From Gyrodactylus bullatarudis (taxonomy: Eukaryota; Platyhelminthes; Monogenea; Gyrodactylidea; Gyrodactylidae), in NCBI GenBank assembly GCA_012064415.1, contig SSNU01000042.1:88701-152700 (forward strand): DNA of 64,000 bases, read 5' to 3'. Made by a program: the position numbers and the translations under genes. The notes beneath the pieces are model-generated. The model searched no databases. It saw nothing but the letters and a program-made list of their open reading frames with translations, and was not told the origin of the DNA. Each line of letters begins with the position of its first letter. The stretch's first letter is position 1. Of the stretch, positions 13,001-24,749 are shown piece by piece.

Positions 13001-16000
13001 TGAGTTGAAAATTTTTCCTGATTTCAATGTGAGAGAGCGATCAAAAGTTGATTTTTAAGAACACAATTAGTCAAAGAAACCGATTAACATCATAAAAATT
13101 TTGATAAACTCGTCACTTTTCAGGGATCTTGAAAAAATGATCAAAAAATAAATATTAATTTAGACACGATTATGGGGTGATTCTCGAAACCAGATTCAGC
13201 ATATTTAATTTCTTTGACTAATTGTGATCCCTGAAAAGTGACGAGTTTATCAAAATTTTTATGATGTTAATCGGTTTCTTTGATTAATTGTGTTCTTAAA
13301 AATCAACTTTTGATCGCTCTCTCACATTGAAATCAGGAAAAATTTTCAACTCAAAGTTCAAAAAAATGGGATTTTGGCGCTACTTTGAGATTTCAAATTT
13401 TCGGTAGTTTCCTTAAAAATTGATTTTTTCTAAAAAAATTTTCTGTTTTCTGAAAGAGGGCCTCATGATCTAGATTCCAAAAAATCTTGGTCAAATTCGA
13501 TTTCTTGATGAAAAAGAATTTTGTAAAAATCATAAATTCATATTGACTAGTTGAAGATGCAGAAATGTCACACCTTTTTAAATAAGACTCAAACTTTTGT
13601 ATCTAGCTAGTTAAGAAACAATTCAAACATCAAATCGACAACATTTTCAAACTCAATTCTAAATACTGAGATTTCTTTTTTAAAAATAGTAAAAATTCCT
13701 ATCCCCATGTCATCTTCTCATGTTTAACTCTAGATTCATTCTCTTGTAAGAATTGCCTACGTGAATAAAAACTCTACCACAAAGATTCTTATTCATGGTC
13801 CAATAAATCAGTCAAATCGTCATTAGTTTGAGTCTTATTTTTTAAAGGAAAAATCAAGAAATTCATGAGGGATAAAAAACAACGAAAATGCATAATCTTG
13901 GTAGATTAAACATGAAAAAAGTTTGTATGATATAATTTGACATTTGATAGCTGGCCAAGATGGAAATACACTAGGAGCACTACTTGGACTTATAATAATA
14001 ATAAAATGGCATACAAACAGGATAGCGATTAAAACGAATTTTTTTCTCTTCTTCTCGTTTGGATGAAGAATAGTTTAGGATAGCTTAACAAGACAGAGAT
14101 CATTTCAACGCCAAGAAAAAAAAGAAAGAAATACTGCTGTCTGATTAGAATCTTTCAACTTTTTTATATTTTTTGTTTTCTTCTCAAAAGAAAGACTGCA
14201 GAAAAAGAGTGGAATAAGAACAGATCCTCAAATTAAAATTGGATTTGCTGAATGAATTTCTTTTATACAGAATCATCTCGTAACATGATGAGAAGATAAG
14301 ACAACTGATTTATAACTCTCGATCAACTATTACTATAGACCAGCCAGGCATGGTGCTTTTGAAATACAGCTTATTTATGATTACACGGTGCAACAAAAAA
14401 TCACTTTACCTTCACAACCAGGCTGAATTTTTGATATGATGTTCAGTTTTTCACGCTGATTCTCATGGTGCTTTTGGTTTCTTCGTCAAAATTTTTTTAC
14501 TGCCACCATCGGCCGTTAAAGATTTTTTTGAGTTTTTCTCTTTCAAGAGCTGTAACTTTTCTCAACTATATGCTACGAAAACAAAATTGGTCTTAAAAGT
14601 TAGCCAAATAGTTATTCTATTTAGTTAATGTATTTGAAATATAATTTTGTTTTATTATTGAGCCGATTAAGCGGTTCAAATGCGAAAATTACAGTCTTTT
14701 ATTATTAATTGAGGATTGAAAACTCGTACGCAAATAAACTTTATATCAATTTGTTCATCTCATTGAGCTGATTTCGAATATATAAGTTTTATTTTTATTG
14801 GAGTTTCCTGTCGAAAGCTATGAGGTTTTAAAATTTCGAACATACCACTCATACATACGCACGGAGTAATTGGCATTGCGCACATATTTTAATTACCTTA
14901 ACACAGCATAGGAAACAAAATTATAGTAAGAGTTCATAAAGATTCCGAAAATTTACCAATCGCCACAATTTGACTTTAGATATAAACAAAATTATAACTA
15001 TAAAATAAGTTCTGATTTGTTTAATCCTTTCGGTGCCGATGGACATATATGTCCATCTATTTTAAACCTACATAATTTCGTTATTTTTCAATTTTTTTTC
15101 ACTTAATCATGAACTTTTTAACATTCTAATGATGTGTTTTTTTAACTATGTTCCATTTTTTTCTATTTCAAAATTGAAGATTTATTTAGAGAATTTTTTT
15201 TGATTTATTGAAAATTTTTTTTATAAGTTTTCCATGGGAAAAACAATGTTTTTCATTTTATAATTTAGGTGACCAATAGAATTCAACCTTGACTTTATGA
15301 TGAAGCTTTATTGGATTACGTAACTCGATGGTAGAAAGAGTTATTAACGTTCAAACTACAGGACATATATGTCCAAACGGCACTTAAAGGTATGGATAGT
15401 GAAGCAACATATAAAGAATCAAGAAAGGGAGATTTTTGGCAAGTTGTCTTAATTCCAGATGCTGAAAACTCTGATGAAGAATTAGAAGAGATTGAAGACC
15501 AAATTGATTATTTATGCTCGGCTCTTCCCTTATTCAATGAAACTCCTCTACAGGAAACGGTCCAAACTGTACCGATTATCCAAAACATGAGAGATACAAG
15601 ATTACATCCAAAAGTCAACATTACTTTCTCCCCAGATTAGATCAAACCGTTTGGGTCTTACTGGAAAATCTTTATTACAAGATAAAGATCTCAAGAAAAA
15701 AGGCAGAGGCAGCTACGATTTACTCTATTCGGAGTCTGAAAAACTTTACTTTCTAAGATGGTTTGACAACAAAGCTGTAACTTTCACTTCAACTTTTGCT
15801 GGTGCTGAGCCCATTTCAAATATTAAACGCTGGTGCTCCAAAAGCAGTAAAAGAATAGATGTACCCTATCCCGAAATCGTATCAGTTTATAACAAGTCAA
15901 TGGGTGGTGTTGATCTATTCGATTCTTTCATGTCTAGATACCAGCCAAACCACAGAGCAAAAAATTGGTAAGACTTTTTTTATTAACAATTATTATTTTA

Positions 16001-19000
16001 GGTACTTTGCTATATTCCAATGGGTTCTATTTGCATCAATCGTTAACTCTTGGCTGCTTTACAAAAGAAATAATGACAAGGAAGACTGTCTTGATTTACT
16101 GAACTTCCAACTAAATTTATCAGATGATTTAATCAAACAAGGCTTCGCAGAAATGAAGAAGTTTAAAATTCCCGTATCTGAAGAAGAAGGATGTACCACT
16201 CGCTCAAGAAAAAGTCTTAGGAAAAGTAATGAATCAATGCTTCAATTGTCCTGTGAGTCAGTTGCTTCTATGAAACATCTCCCAGCCAGAGTTGAGAATC
16301 CCAATTCACGCAAAGGCTGTTCAATCTGCAAAAGAAAGATATCTACCTATTGTATAACTTGTAACATGTTTTATTGTATTTCAAATGAAGAAAGCTGCTT
16401 TGTAATAGCTCACTCTTGAATAAATGCTGTTTATTCTGTATATTTTTGTTGATTTCATATTAAAGGGCCGTTTGGACATATATGTCCATTAAAATATCTA
16501 GAGGAAGAGGTTGGAATTCAAAAATTTCGTTTTTCTAAGAAACATGCAAAAAGAATTAGAAAGCTATCTTTATTGGTTTTCAAACGGCATCGAAAGGGTT
16601 AATTGGATAGAAATCCTACTTTTTGGTGATTTGAAGAAAAATATTCTGATGAAAAATTATTCTTATGAACAATATGGCTATTTTTCAAATTGCAATTTTT
16701 CGCTAAAATCCCATTTTTTCGAACTTTGAACTGAAATTTTTTACTGATTTGAAAGTGGGAGAGTGATCAAAAGAGTTTTTTCAAGATCAGGATTAAACAA
16801 GAAAATCAATTCAACTGAATCTCATCTGATGCATAGCCTTGTTATCGTTTGGGAGCGGAATTTCGATTTTTTAATCATTTTCACAACTTGAAAATAAGTG
16901 AAATTTCCATAATTCAAAATCTCTCAAATATGGGGTAACTGTCGGTAATTTAACGGTTCTAGTCAGCTTTCTTGTCTAATCTTGATCCTGAAAAACCTCT
17001 TTTGATCAACCTCCAACTTTCAAATCAACAAAAAATTTTCGGTTCAAAGTTCGAAAAAATGTGATTTTGGTGACAAATCGAAATTTGAAAAATGACCATA
17101 TTTTTCATCAAAATATTTTATTTCAGAAATTTTTTCTTCAACTGGTAAAAGTGGGCAACACGAGTAGGATTCCAAAAAATCTTTCACATATTTGAGTTTT
17201 TGATGAATAAGTTCAAATTATTCAAGTATTCTCAATAAATTCAACCAAAGGTATCTTGGACTTTTTGTAATTAATATTTAAATGTCAGTCTGAGGAGAAA
17301 CGATTGGACCATAACTCCCTCTTATAGCGAAACATTGACACGTCTTCTCAAAGAAGCTCATACAATAGTGTGTGTCTCACCTGAGAATATAGAACCAAAG
17401 ACTTTTGTTTACCAAAAAGGAAATTGGAAAAAAACTTCAAATAAAAAAGAAAAAAGGAATTTCTATATTCAAACAATTATCCCATCCAACAACTGGTCAC
17501 TTTAACTGCATAGTCTAAAGGATGTTAACGAAGCAATTTCATCTCTTCTTGAAAATATTTACACAGCACTTGTCCTCTTCTCTTGTTGACATTGAAATTC
17601 ATTTCGGCCTAGATGCGATATGCATTTTCACGCTCAGTAGGTATCCATTATATAGAATAGACACTCTGATTCTCCATTCCATAACTTATGAATCATAATT
17701 TCGATATCACTGATGAAATCAAAATAAAATAAATAATAATATCAATAAGGGTAAAGAGCTCTAATAAGTTTTTTAAAGATAATTTGTCAACATTTTCGTA
17801 GAAAATATTTTTCTACCACTTAAGTACTTGTCAGTAGTTACATTAAATTTATGGAAATGCAGGGATTTACTTTTAACTTCAATATATGGACTTCACCCCA
17901 GAAAAAAGTTTTTTCTCGAAGAAATTTCGTCTTTAGGAATTTCAAATCAGTAAAATCTCCTTTTTAACCCAGCAACTTGCAAATTTTAAATTATTCATTT
18001 TGGTAAACACTCAGTCATGGAAGAGGACTTGAGTACGTTCCACAGTACCTGAACTCGGTATTCTCAAAAGCTGTTTTTCAATAGCAAGGCAAAAACTGAA
18101 AGAATCGGATTAAAACTGAAGAAACATGAAAATTCAGACAGAAAGAAATTTTAATCTTCCATCTTCATTGATATAGATTGAGATGACGAAATTTCAGTCA
18201 AGTTTCATCGAATGTAATCTAACATCTATTTACATTCAGTAGCAATGATAAAATCCCATGCGTCTATTATCAACTGACCATGAATGTAAACAAATATATA
18301 TATTACAGGATGCTTTCGCTTAAAAGGGTGTTAAGAGATCTAATGGATTAAAATTTCTGATAAAAAGCCAACAATGCAGGACCATGTTAACATTCACAAA
18401 CTTTATTCCTAGCTAATCAAACGAGATCTTAATTAGCTGAACTCATATTTTTTCAGGATCAATAATCAACTATCGAAAGATTTCATTCTTTTCACTATTC
18501 ATTTTTGAGTCTTTCTTCATCTATTTTCCATAATAATGACTAAACTAGTCTAAATGTGGATTATTGAAACTAAACCAGTAACTCTATTTATTAGAAGTGT
18601 GACTTGAACTAATTCACGGAGCTTTTCTTACGAAGAAAAAATCTTTACATCTCTAGAATATATAATCTTTCAACAAAGTGATTTGATTTGAGGCAGTATA
18701 GGTATGAATTAAAAATTGCATTTGCATAAATAAACCATACGATTCAGAGTGATTATTATTACACTATAATGCAATAAATAGTTGATTGATAATTCAGTCA
18801 GTTGGTTGTGGTGTTGGCATTGAAAGATGAAAACTTCAAGTCAAAAATCAAACTAAAGATAAAGGTATCTGATGTTTTGATGATCTTTTGATGCTGAATT
18901 TCAGGAGATTAAGAATCTCTAATTAAAGATAAGAAGAAGCTTGAATGAAAAGGTTTTGAAAACCTGTCTTACATTGAAAACCTAATCGACATGAAGATAA

Positions 19001-22000
19001 GAATTGACTTTTTTACAAGAAACTCAATATTTTTCTTCAGAAATTGTTATTGTGGGAAATTGAAACTTTTGAATTTATTGATTATCAAGAAGGGGAATGA
19101 TCCAAAATTTTAAGTTTAACTTTTTCTTTCAACCTCCACGTCCCAATTCGAATTCTTTGTCTAATGTTGGTCTCGAATATCTGCATTTAACTGCTTCAAA
19201 TCTTTGAAATCGATAAAATTTTTGAGCTCAAATGTTGAAAAAGTGGAAATTTGGTACAGATTGAATTTTTTTTCAATTTCCACAACTTAATGACTTATTT
19301 CATTGTGGAATTCGAGAAATTAAATTTTTTCCCGACTTTCTGAAGAAAAATATTGCATTTCTTGTAAAAATAATCAATTCTCATCTTCATGTTTATGTTG
19401 AGATGAACTCCGACGAGCTCCGTCCTTATTAGGACTCGTCATTACACCATAGCCAGGTCTTCAACGCTGTGAGGCAGCGCTTCTAACCACTAGGCCAGAA
19501 CCCCCGTTCATCTCCTATTACTCCACACTTCAATAGTATTGACACCACCTACACACTGGTTGGAATTGACACTTGCTTATCCGAATTTCTAACATCTAGG
19601 TGTGAGAAGACAATCTCCATCAGGTTAGAGTTCACATGGATATAGTAATTACCAGTGACCACACTTTGCTAGTAGGTTAATTGTCTAAAAATACTGTAAT
19701 TTCCATATGGTGCTTATTTACAATAAACCCTTCATGTCTGATTTTTCCACAAAACTTTCTTGAGCGATAATTTTAACTAAATTCACCCCTCATTAGAAAG
19801 GAAATTTATTAAGCTACAAAATTATGTACAATTCATAAAGATAGCTTTTCACTGGTGCACACTGGTGGTTTTAGAGCCTATATTTTAACCTATATTATCT
19901 TTGAAATGATAAGTCGGCTTACAAAAAGGAATTTAGACTCAGAATCAGCGTAATTATTTTGGTTGGATTGCAAATTTTCTCATTTGAGAAAAAGTAATTT
20001 GGGACAGTTTTTAAGCTAATTTAATGTGTAAGAAAAGATGATATTCTTTAACCAATTGTTATCTTGTATCAGGAAAACGGCTGATTACTAAAATTACCTA
20101 TAGGTCAAGAATTCTAGAAGCTTTCATCATTCGAAGAAAACAGCCAAATTACTATTAGTTGGTTAATTAATTTTTGCTTCCTTTCAGTAGTGGGGCACCA
20201 GCAAACGTGGAAGCAACATTAGCTTTAATTAAAAATTCTGAATAAATTACAAAAATTGGAATTACATAACAAAAGAATTTAAAATTACTATTACTCCCCA
20301 ATATTAGAGTTAACAATTGAGAGTAGCCAAAAGAGAACATTAGGCCCATTGTACCAAGTTTCCCTTAATCACAGAAATCTATCCAACATTGCAATTTCAA
20401 AGGGAATATCAGAAAGTTAATCCTCCAGTATTTCCTAGCAACCAAATCCTTGCTCCGAAATATCTTTTCATGCTTTTGTAATGAGATTTAGAAAATTATG
20501 GAAATTTTCTTATATAAAACGTTTTTTACCCATGAGAAATTAATTTTTAACAAGTCTAACAGGAATTTTATTCAGATTCAAGCTAAAACCATGAAATTAA
20601 AGCACTAGAAAATGATTTTATTACTGATCCATAAAAACGATATTCCGCAGCTAAATTTGATGATATTTTTCGGCCAAGTCAAGCATGTATTTTGTCTTCT
20701 TAGGCTCTAGACCCGGTTTGAATAAGATATTTTCAAACTTCAATGAATTTAAAAAAATTGTTTATTTCGTGTTCTCTCAAAGGCAATGTGTGTGGAAATT
20801 TAGCCTTTTTATAAAAGAAAAGATATTTCTCTATAAAGGTGACATCTATTCTTGTGAAAATTCAATTAATAAAAAAAATCATTTCATTGTCATGTTAGGC
20901 TTTGGAGATTGGGAATGGGAGAAATGGAAAAAAAAGTTTTTTATCAAAACTTAAATGTCACTGATTTGCTCGATTTGCGAATCAGGAAATTTTTATTTAG
21001 TTGAGGAATATCTTAAAATAGTTTTAGGCAAGTCGGATAGATTTATCATTTTACAAGATTAGCTAGTTAGTTAGTTAGTTATTAAAGGAAAAATCTCAAT
21101 TTATTCAGAGAGAATTTTACAGTTTTAAGAAAAAAAAATTATGTCTAATAAAAGTAAATAGTAGTAAAAGTTGAAATTGAATGAAAAGAATATTTCAAAA
21201 ATTTCGAAAGAGTTGAAAAATATAAGCTGAAAAAACACCAAAAAATCTTCTATAATTAGCCTCACACAGATTTGTTTTAAAGTGACTGATAAAAAATTTC
21301 ACCCACAAATCCTTGCTGTCATCACCCGCATTTATTTTACAAAATTCAAGAATGTCACAAACCTTTAGATACGATTACTGGTTAGGATACAAGAATATAC
21401 AAAATCTCTCAGATGACATCTTGAGAAATCTGTACTTATGTTTACAATTTGATGAAAAAGAAATATCGTGGGCCAAAGAGAAATAAGAAACAAACATATA
21501 GATAAATATACATTGCGTTAGTGGGGAAAATTTATCTAGAATCAGGAAAGGAGAGTAGATTCTTATCAACGACACGGTTGTTCCCCCTTTTTACTCAAGT
21601 TTATACACTGAATTGGAAAAAAGTACATATCGACTCGGGAGACGTATCTTCTCAGCAGACTAGGGAATGATATTGAAAGAACGTTGACAACTTAATGAAA
21701 AAAGTAACTCTCAACTACATAGATTTTTTGACTTATCAACACAATAAACAGTTCAGTGTAGATCTCATTTTCAATTTCGTCTCTCAAAGAAAGGGGGTAG
21801 GGGACTGATGATTTCGTGATATCCATCATCTATTAAAGTATAGGAATCAATGTACTTTTAGATTTGTAAATTTTCATAGAAAAAGGTAAACATAAATTCA
21901 GTGAAGTAATGAGAAATAATCTAGATAATCTGAACCACTTTTTTACCGTTTTCTTTCAAAACTTTGAAAATCACAGGGCAATAAAATGTTTTTTATATCA

Positions 22001-23144
22001 AAGCTAAATATGAGTATTAACCTTAGGAGCGAGAGGGATTCGATTATTTTTACTTCGTGAGAACCAAGTTTGAATAAACAGGAAATGTGGAGAGTTTTAC
22101 TGACTGAAAATTAGGGAGAAATTAAAATCTTTCTTGCCTAATTTCCAGCTCAAAACTCTAAAAAAAGGTTCATGTATTAACCAGCATTATATTGTCTACA
22201 CGAGTAGATGATCATTTAACAAAGCATACGGTATTCACTAGCCATCCCGAAAAAAAACACATTTTTGAAAATCAAAAGAAAGAATTTTCATGTTCTGATA
22301 TACAAAAATATGATTTTCCCTAGAATCATGAAATATCCATGCGAAAGAAGACTCAATTTTTATTCAAAATGTTGCAAAAATTATTCAAAAATATTGATTT
22401 TTTTCATATTTTGTAGTAAAATTCATTGGAAAAATCTTGGCGCGTGTTTAAAAATTTTAATTTTCAGTCGAGATTTTGTTTATCAGAACAAACTCGAAAA
22501 CGTATGGTTTTATAGGAAGGAAAATCATCTTCAAAATGAGAAAAGTTGAAAAATTTGGCCTACTCTAATGGTTAGGTAATAGAAAGAAGAAATATCACTT
22601 ACCGACAAATAAAAAAGTATCTTTGCACAGCCAAAAGAACCGTTAGCCAAACTGAAATTGTATGAGCCAATGTTGGCAATTCAATGAATGAATATTGATG
22701 CATGTAAGCCAGCCATTTTCGGCGTATCAAGAAACTTCTGTCAATCGCGAATATGAGTTGAAACGGTAGGGGTAAAACACTCGAACAAAGATCAGCCAAG
22801 GCGATACCCATTAGAATCGAATTGCTTGCATTCTGCATTGACTTCTGCATGAGAAGAATTACAACCAGTGTATTCATGAGGAAACTGAAGAATAACAAGA
22901 CGATCATGAGTCTTGTCTCGACAAATTCAATGAGCCAAGAGGGGTAGGTCTTTCCCCGGACAACTGAGGAGCAGTAGTCTTCTTTGCTATTTATAAGAAT
23001 GCTAGAATTAAACGACTTAAAGATCATAGGCAATAAACTGGAGATGTTTGAGTTCTCTGAAAGACTTGAGGTCTGTGGGAATATTCCGTTGGAGTCGTTG
23101 ACAAAACCAAGCCTGTGAAGGGTCTGATAGAGGTCGTATAGTTC
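4014..23144 (-). CDS. SPR: Sex peptide / myoinhibitory peptide receptor-like class A GPCR (5' end not found)
   Basis: Four exons splice in frame: 22603-23144, 12242-12389, 5935-6405 and 4014-4157 (stop TAG), giving 434 residues. Junctions are TGTCG|GTAAGT to TTTCAG|A, CCGATG|GTGAGT to TTTGCAG|GAG, and GAA|GTAATT to TTTTAG|TTC. The protein has seven membrane segments: about 78-99 (N91), 108-132 (D118), 155-180, 194-217, 259-286, 350-377 and 390-409. Family marks are HTISVWLTVLLAVQRYFFIC in TM3 (QRY in place of DRY), a GEIP motif in TM6 and YPANFFIYC in place of NPxxY in TM7. These match the SPR/MIP receptor and DMSR group of Gq/Gi-coupled neuropeptide receptors. The N-terminus has several N-x-S/T sites. 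The first exon opens in phase 0 behind an acceptor, so a start exon probably lies upstream. The ECL2 Cys (C251) is present, but the usual Cys at the top of TM3 is not. Confidence 0.85.
4158..5934. other. Receptor intron 3
   Basis: AT-rich, with no exon seen on either strand. About 4250-4400 is a diverged copy of repeat family E (ACGCGCCAA followed by AATGAATTT), otherwise found at 11.0, 22.4, 38.8 and 39.8 kb. Confidence 0.4.
8295..8930. repeat. Foldback element, family B
   Basis: Inverted arms end in ACATGAAGATGAGAATT and carry TTTTTCTCCGGATTC, GAATTCTAAAACG and ATTAGGCCGTTTTT. The right arm is partly deleted. Same family as 18986-19396 and 34962-35429. The outer end resembles that of family A, suggesting related elements. 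Confidence 0.75.
9147..9656. repeat. Cluster of six AATAGTAC motifs
   Basis: The octamer AATAGTAC, nearly always preceded by A, occurs near 9150, 9200, 9239, 9510, 9549 and 9649. From base composition about 0.02 copies would be expected in this length. Spacing is irregular, so it is not a simple tandem repeat. Function unknown. Confidence 0.5.
11208..12165. mobile_element. Tc1/mariner-type element with ~170-bp terminal inverted repeats
   Basis: Flanked by TA on both sides (11206-11207 and 12166-12167). The termini read CAGTATATTCTTAAAATTAG inward from each end. The inverted repeats run 11208-11377 and 11995-12165 with few mismatches. The CAGT start and TA duplication are typical of the IS630/Tc1/mariner superfamily. 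The 617-bp interior has only short open frames (11455-11643 + and 11708-11917 -) with no recognisable DDE/D transposase, so the copy is probably non-autonomous. It sits inside intron 2 of the receptor gene, 76 bp from exon 12242-12389. Confidence 0.8.
12813..13544. repeat. Near-perfect foldback element, family A
   Basis: Arms of about 315 bp (12813-13130 and 13227-13544) are almost exact reverse complements around a spacer of about 95 bp. The outer end AATATGAAGATGGGAATT matches the family terminus. Arm identity is the highest of any family A copy here, suggesting recent insertion or ongoing correction between arms. The transcript of this receptor intron would contain a long hairpin. Confidence 0.85.
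13545..15020. other. Receptor intron 1, between foldback and piggyBac copy
   Basis: AT-rich sequence; no gene, RNA or defined repeat recognised on either strand. Confidence 0.4.
15025..16598 (+). mobile_element. Internally deleted piggyBac element with TTAA target duplications
   Basis: TTAA flanks both ends (15021-15024 and 16599-16602). The termini are inverted repeats: TCCTTTCGGTGCCG on the left and, reverse complemented, CCCTTTCGATGCCG on the right, which is the canonical CCC start. The 14-bp palindrome GGACATATATGTCC occurs three times, at 15041, 15361 and 16474, each beside a GCCG motif copied from the terminal repeat. The transposase inside has lost its middle. The element lies in the 10.2-kb first visible intron of the receptor gene, in the opposite orientation. 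Confidence 0.9.
15392..16419 (+). pseudogene. piggyBac transposase, internally deleted
   Basis: Frame 15392-15640 begins MDSEATYKESRK and has the acidic N-terminus common in PGBD proteins (DEELEEIEDQ). After a stop, frame 15651-15968 resumes in the C-terminal catalytic part: KKKGRGSYD, FLRWFDNKAVTFTST, and YNKSMGGVDLFD with the third catalytic Asp. It then splices through a 34-nt intron (15969-16002, GTAAGA...TTTTAG) into 16003-16419, restoring AKNWYFAIFQWVLF and ending with a cysteine-rich finger (CSICKRK, YCITC, FYC). Roughly 300 residues containing the first two catalytic Asp are missing, so the protein cannot transpose. The intron was chosen because it keeps the conserved K-N-W-Y-F context in frame. 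Confidence 0.85.
16612..17205. repeat. Foldback element, family A
   Basis: Imperfect inverted arms carry CCATTTTTTCGAACTTTGAACTG on the left and its reverse complement on the right. The core includes GTTTGGGAGCGGAATTTCG and TCAAAATCTCTC. The core has the same orientation as the copy at 58837-59466 and is inverted relative to 61640-62130. It begins about 10 bp from the piggyBac right end. Confidence 0.75.
17206..18985. other. Receptor intron 1, middle part
   Basis: No exon, RNA gene or named repeat recognised in either strand. Confidence 0.35.
18986..19396. repeat. Foldback element, family B
   Basis: Arms end in ACATGAAGATAAGAATTGAC on the left and AATTCTCATCTTCATGT on the right. They share the CTCAATATTTTTCTTCAGAA-type segment with the copies at 8.3 and 35.0 kb. 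Confidence 0.7.
19400..19515 (-). mobile_element. tRNA-like SINE head
   Basis: On the minus strand, TGGCCTAGTGG (19487-19497) fits a pol III A box and is followed by GTTAGAAGCGCTGCC, as in a tRNA D arm. A weak B-box-like stretch lies at 19456-19466. The unit is much richer in GC than its surroundings and is closed by a 9-bp inverted repeat (GAGATGAAC / GTTCATCTC). A GACGAG / CTCGTC stem lies inside. It abuts the family B foldback. It does not fold as an intact tRNA, so a SINE or tRNA pseudogene is inferred. The following GC-richer stretch to about 19680 partly recurs at 63487-63530. Confidence 0.5.
19700..22264. other. Receptor intron 1, proximal part
   Basis: No exon recognised. About 19870-19980 is a diverged repeat shared with 46425-46530 (segments TTAACCT, CTTTGAAAT, CGGCT and TTAGCGTA). 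A four-unit TAGT microsatellite lies at 21063-21078. Confidence 0.35.
22270..22525 (-). repeat. Repeat family E copy
   Basis: Reverse complement of the repeat at 38808-39130. Shared landmarks are CTTGGCGCGTGTT, GAGATTTTGTTTATCAGAACA, TATGGTTTTATAGGAA and CATGTTCTGATATACAAAAAT. It ends 80 bp from the first receptor exon. Confidence 0.65.
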
Positions 23145-24749
23145 CTAAATGAATAAAAATTAATCTTTCTTTTAATCTGGCCCAGGAAGAGAAAAAAAAG
23201 TAAAGGAATGCCATCTTTTGAGATGGGGAAACATCCAATCTGAAATATGAGATAAATTCTCTCAAATTACATGGAATTTGACAAGTAACGAAATTGCATC
23301 CTCTTACAATATAAAATCTGTATTAAATTTGATTGTTTTCTATGGGCTTTCTCACCGCAAGGGATTCGTTTTCATTTCATCGATGTTAAAAAGCTCATAG
23401 TCTCTTTGTCATTCAGAAAAATTACTGGAAAACAAAAGGGGGCAAATGTTCTGTAGATTAGTCGAATATTTCTTAAATTTAACTCAGCATTTTGGTTATG
23501 AATAAAGCCTATTTTAATCAGCCGTATTCCCTCTGTATTACTTGATTATAGTATCAGGGCTCAAAGCTATAAGAGAAAATGATCTTAATCCGAATTTTTT
23601 GAAGTAGGGAAATGATTTTCATTGTTTGTGGAGTGTAAAACTACACCTCTATTCAATTTTGTATATTCACAGTTTTTCAATAAATAAATAACTTGTCATT
23701 GTACTTTGAAGTAGATCTATTAGGTCCTGGTAAAAATTTTTGTCTAAAAATTTCAAAAAGTTGAGATTTCTAGATCAATCGATAGAGAATGGAAATTCTG
23801 ATCAGAATGGTATCGTATATTGGGGAGGGGGTTGTTTCTTATAAGCTTAAAATCAGATTAAAGTCGGCTCAAATAATTTTTCTACATTTTTCATGGATGT
23901 CGATTTTAATACATTTCTAAATTTAATTACAGTTCTTTTCTTAACTTTAAACAGTTTGCAGAATACAAAAAAACCGTCATGGGGTTTTCCTTGATTTGCT
24001 TTTACTAGTTTTTGTGTATGAAAATGTTCAGTGAAAATTACTCTCTCTCTCTCTCACCCCAAAGAATATAGAATAAACGTTGAAATGAAAAAAATATATT
24101 TCATGAGAGATAAATTTTTGTAAATTTGTGAAATTTTCTTCGGCAATTCAGACTCCAGAAACTGAACTTTGAACTATATTGAAAATTTTCCACCCCTCGT
24201 CTGTTTATTGTCGCTGGTCTAAGGGATCAACTAGCCGAATCAGAGGGAACACATGCAATCTCTGTTTCTACGAATATGCACACAAAGATTAAATGTTTCT
24301 GTGAATGTGACACAGAACTACACACTACCTCCTGAAGAATCAGATTAGGGATTTTATCTTAATTATAAATCAAAAAAAACATAGTCTGCGTAGACTAAAT
24401 GTCCCATGAGAGGTGGGCAAAGAAAGTTGTGTGTGGTTACGAGGCGTAATTAGATATTTTTGTAACTTGTTCGTTGAAAAGTATTCAAGGATGATGTTTC
24501 TTGTTTGTTTTCCCTTTTCGTTTTTTTCACAGATCAAGGGGTGGAGCAAAGAGATCCTAATTAGAGTGTGTAAATCATATATCGGCTGAAACATATTTTT
24601 TAGTTTGAATAATTAAATATATATATACATGTATTGGGTTATATTAGCATTATGCATTTTTTTTAAATGTTCAAACCCATAAAACATTTCTTTTGTGATA
24701 TTGATTACTTTTATTTCAGGAATTCAATTTTATTAAGGGTTTTTTTTTG
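23145..24749. other. Region upstream of the visible receptor exons
   Basis: A start exon for the receptor is expected here or further up but was not identified. 23350-23455 is a copy, inverted, of the repeat at 30404-30543. A (CT)n microsatellite lies at about 24036-24055. A minus-strand segment ending in a GTGAGA donor at about 24050 begins MKYIFFISTF, but its splice phase does not match the next exon. Confidence 0.35.

Noticed and set aside
20187..20245. Plus-strand segment SGAPANVEATLALIKNSE behind a strong acceptor
   Set aside because: Only 18 codons before a stop overlapping AATAAA; not enough to call an exon.
24045..24110. MKYIFFISTFILYSLG-like start with a GTGAGA donor upstream of the receptor
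   Set aside because: It ends with two extra bases, whereas the first visible receptor exon needs phase 0; joined, the frame meets a stop.
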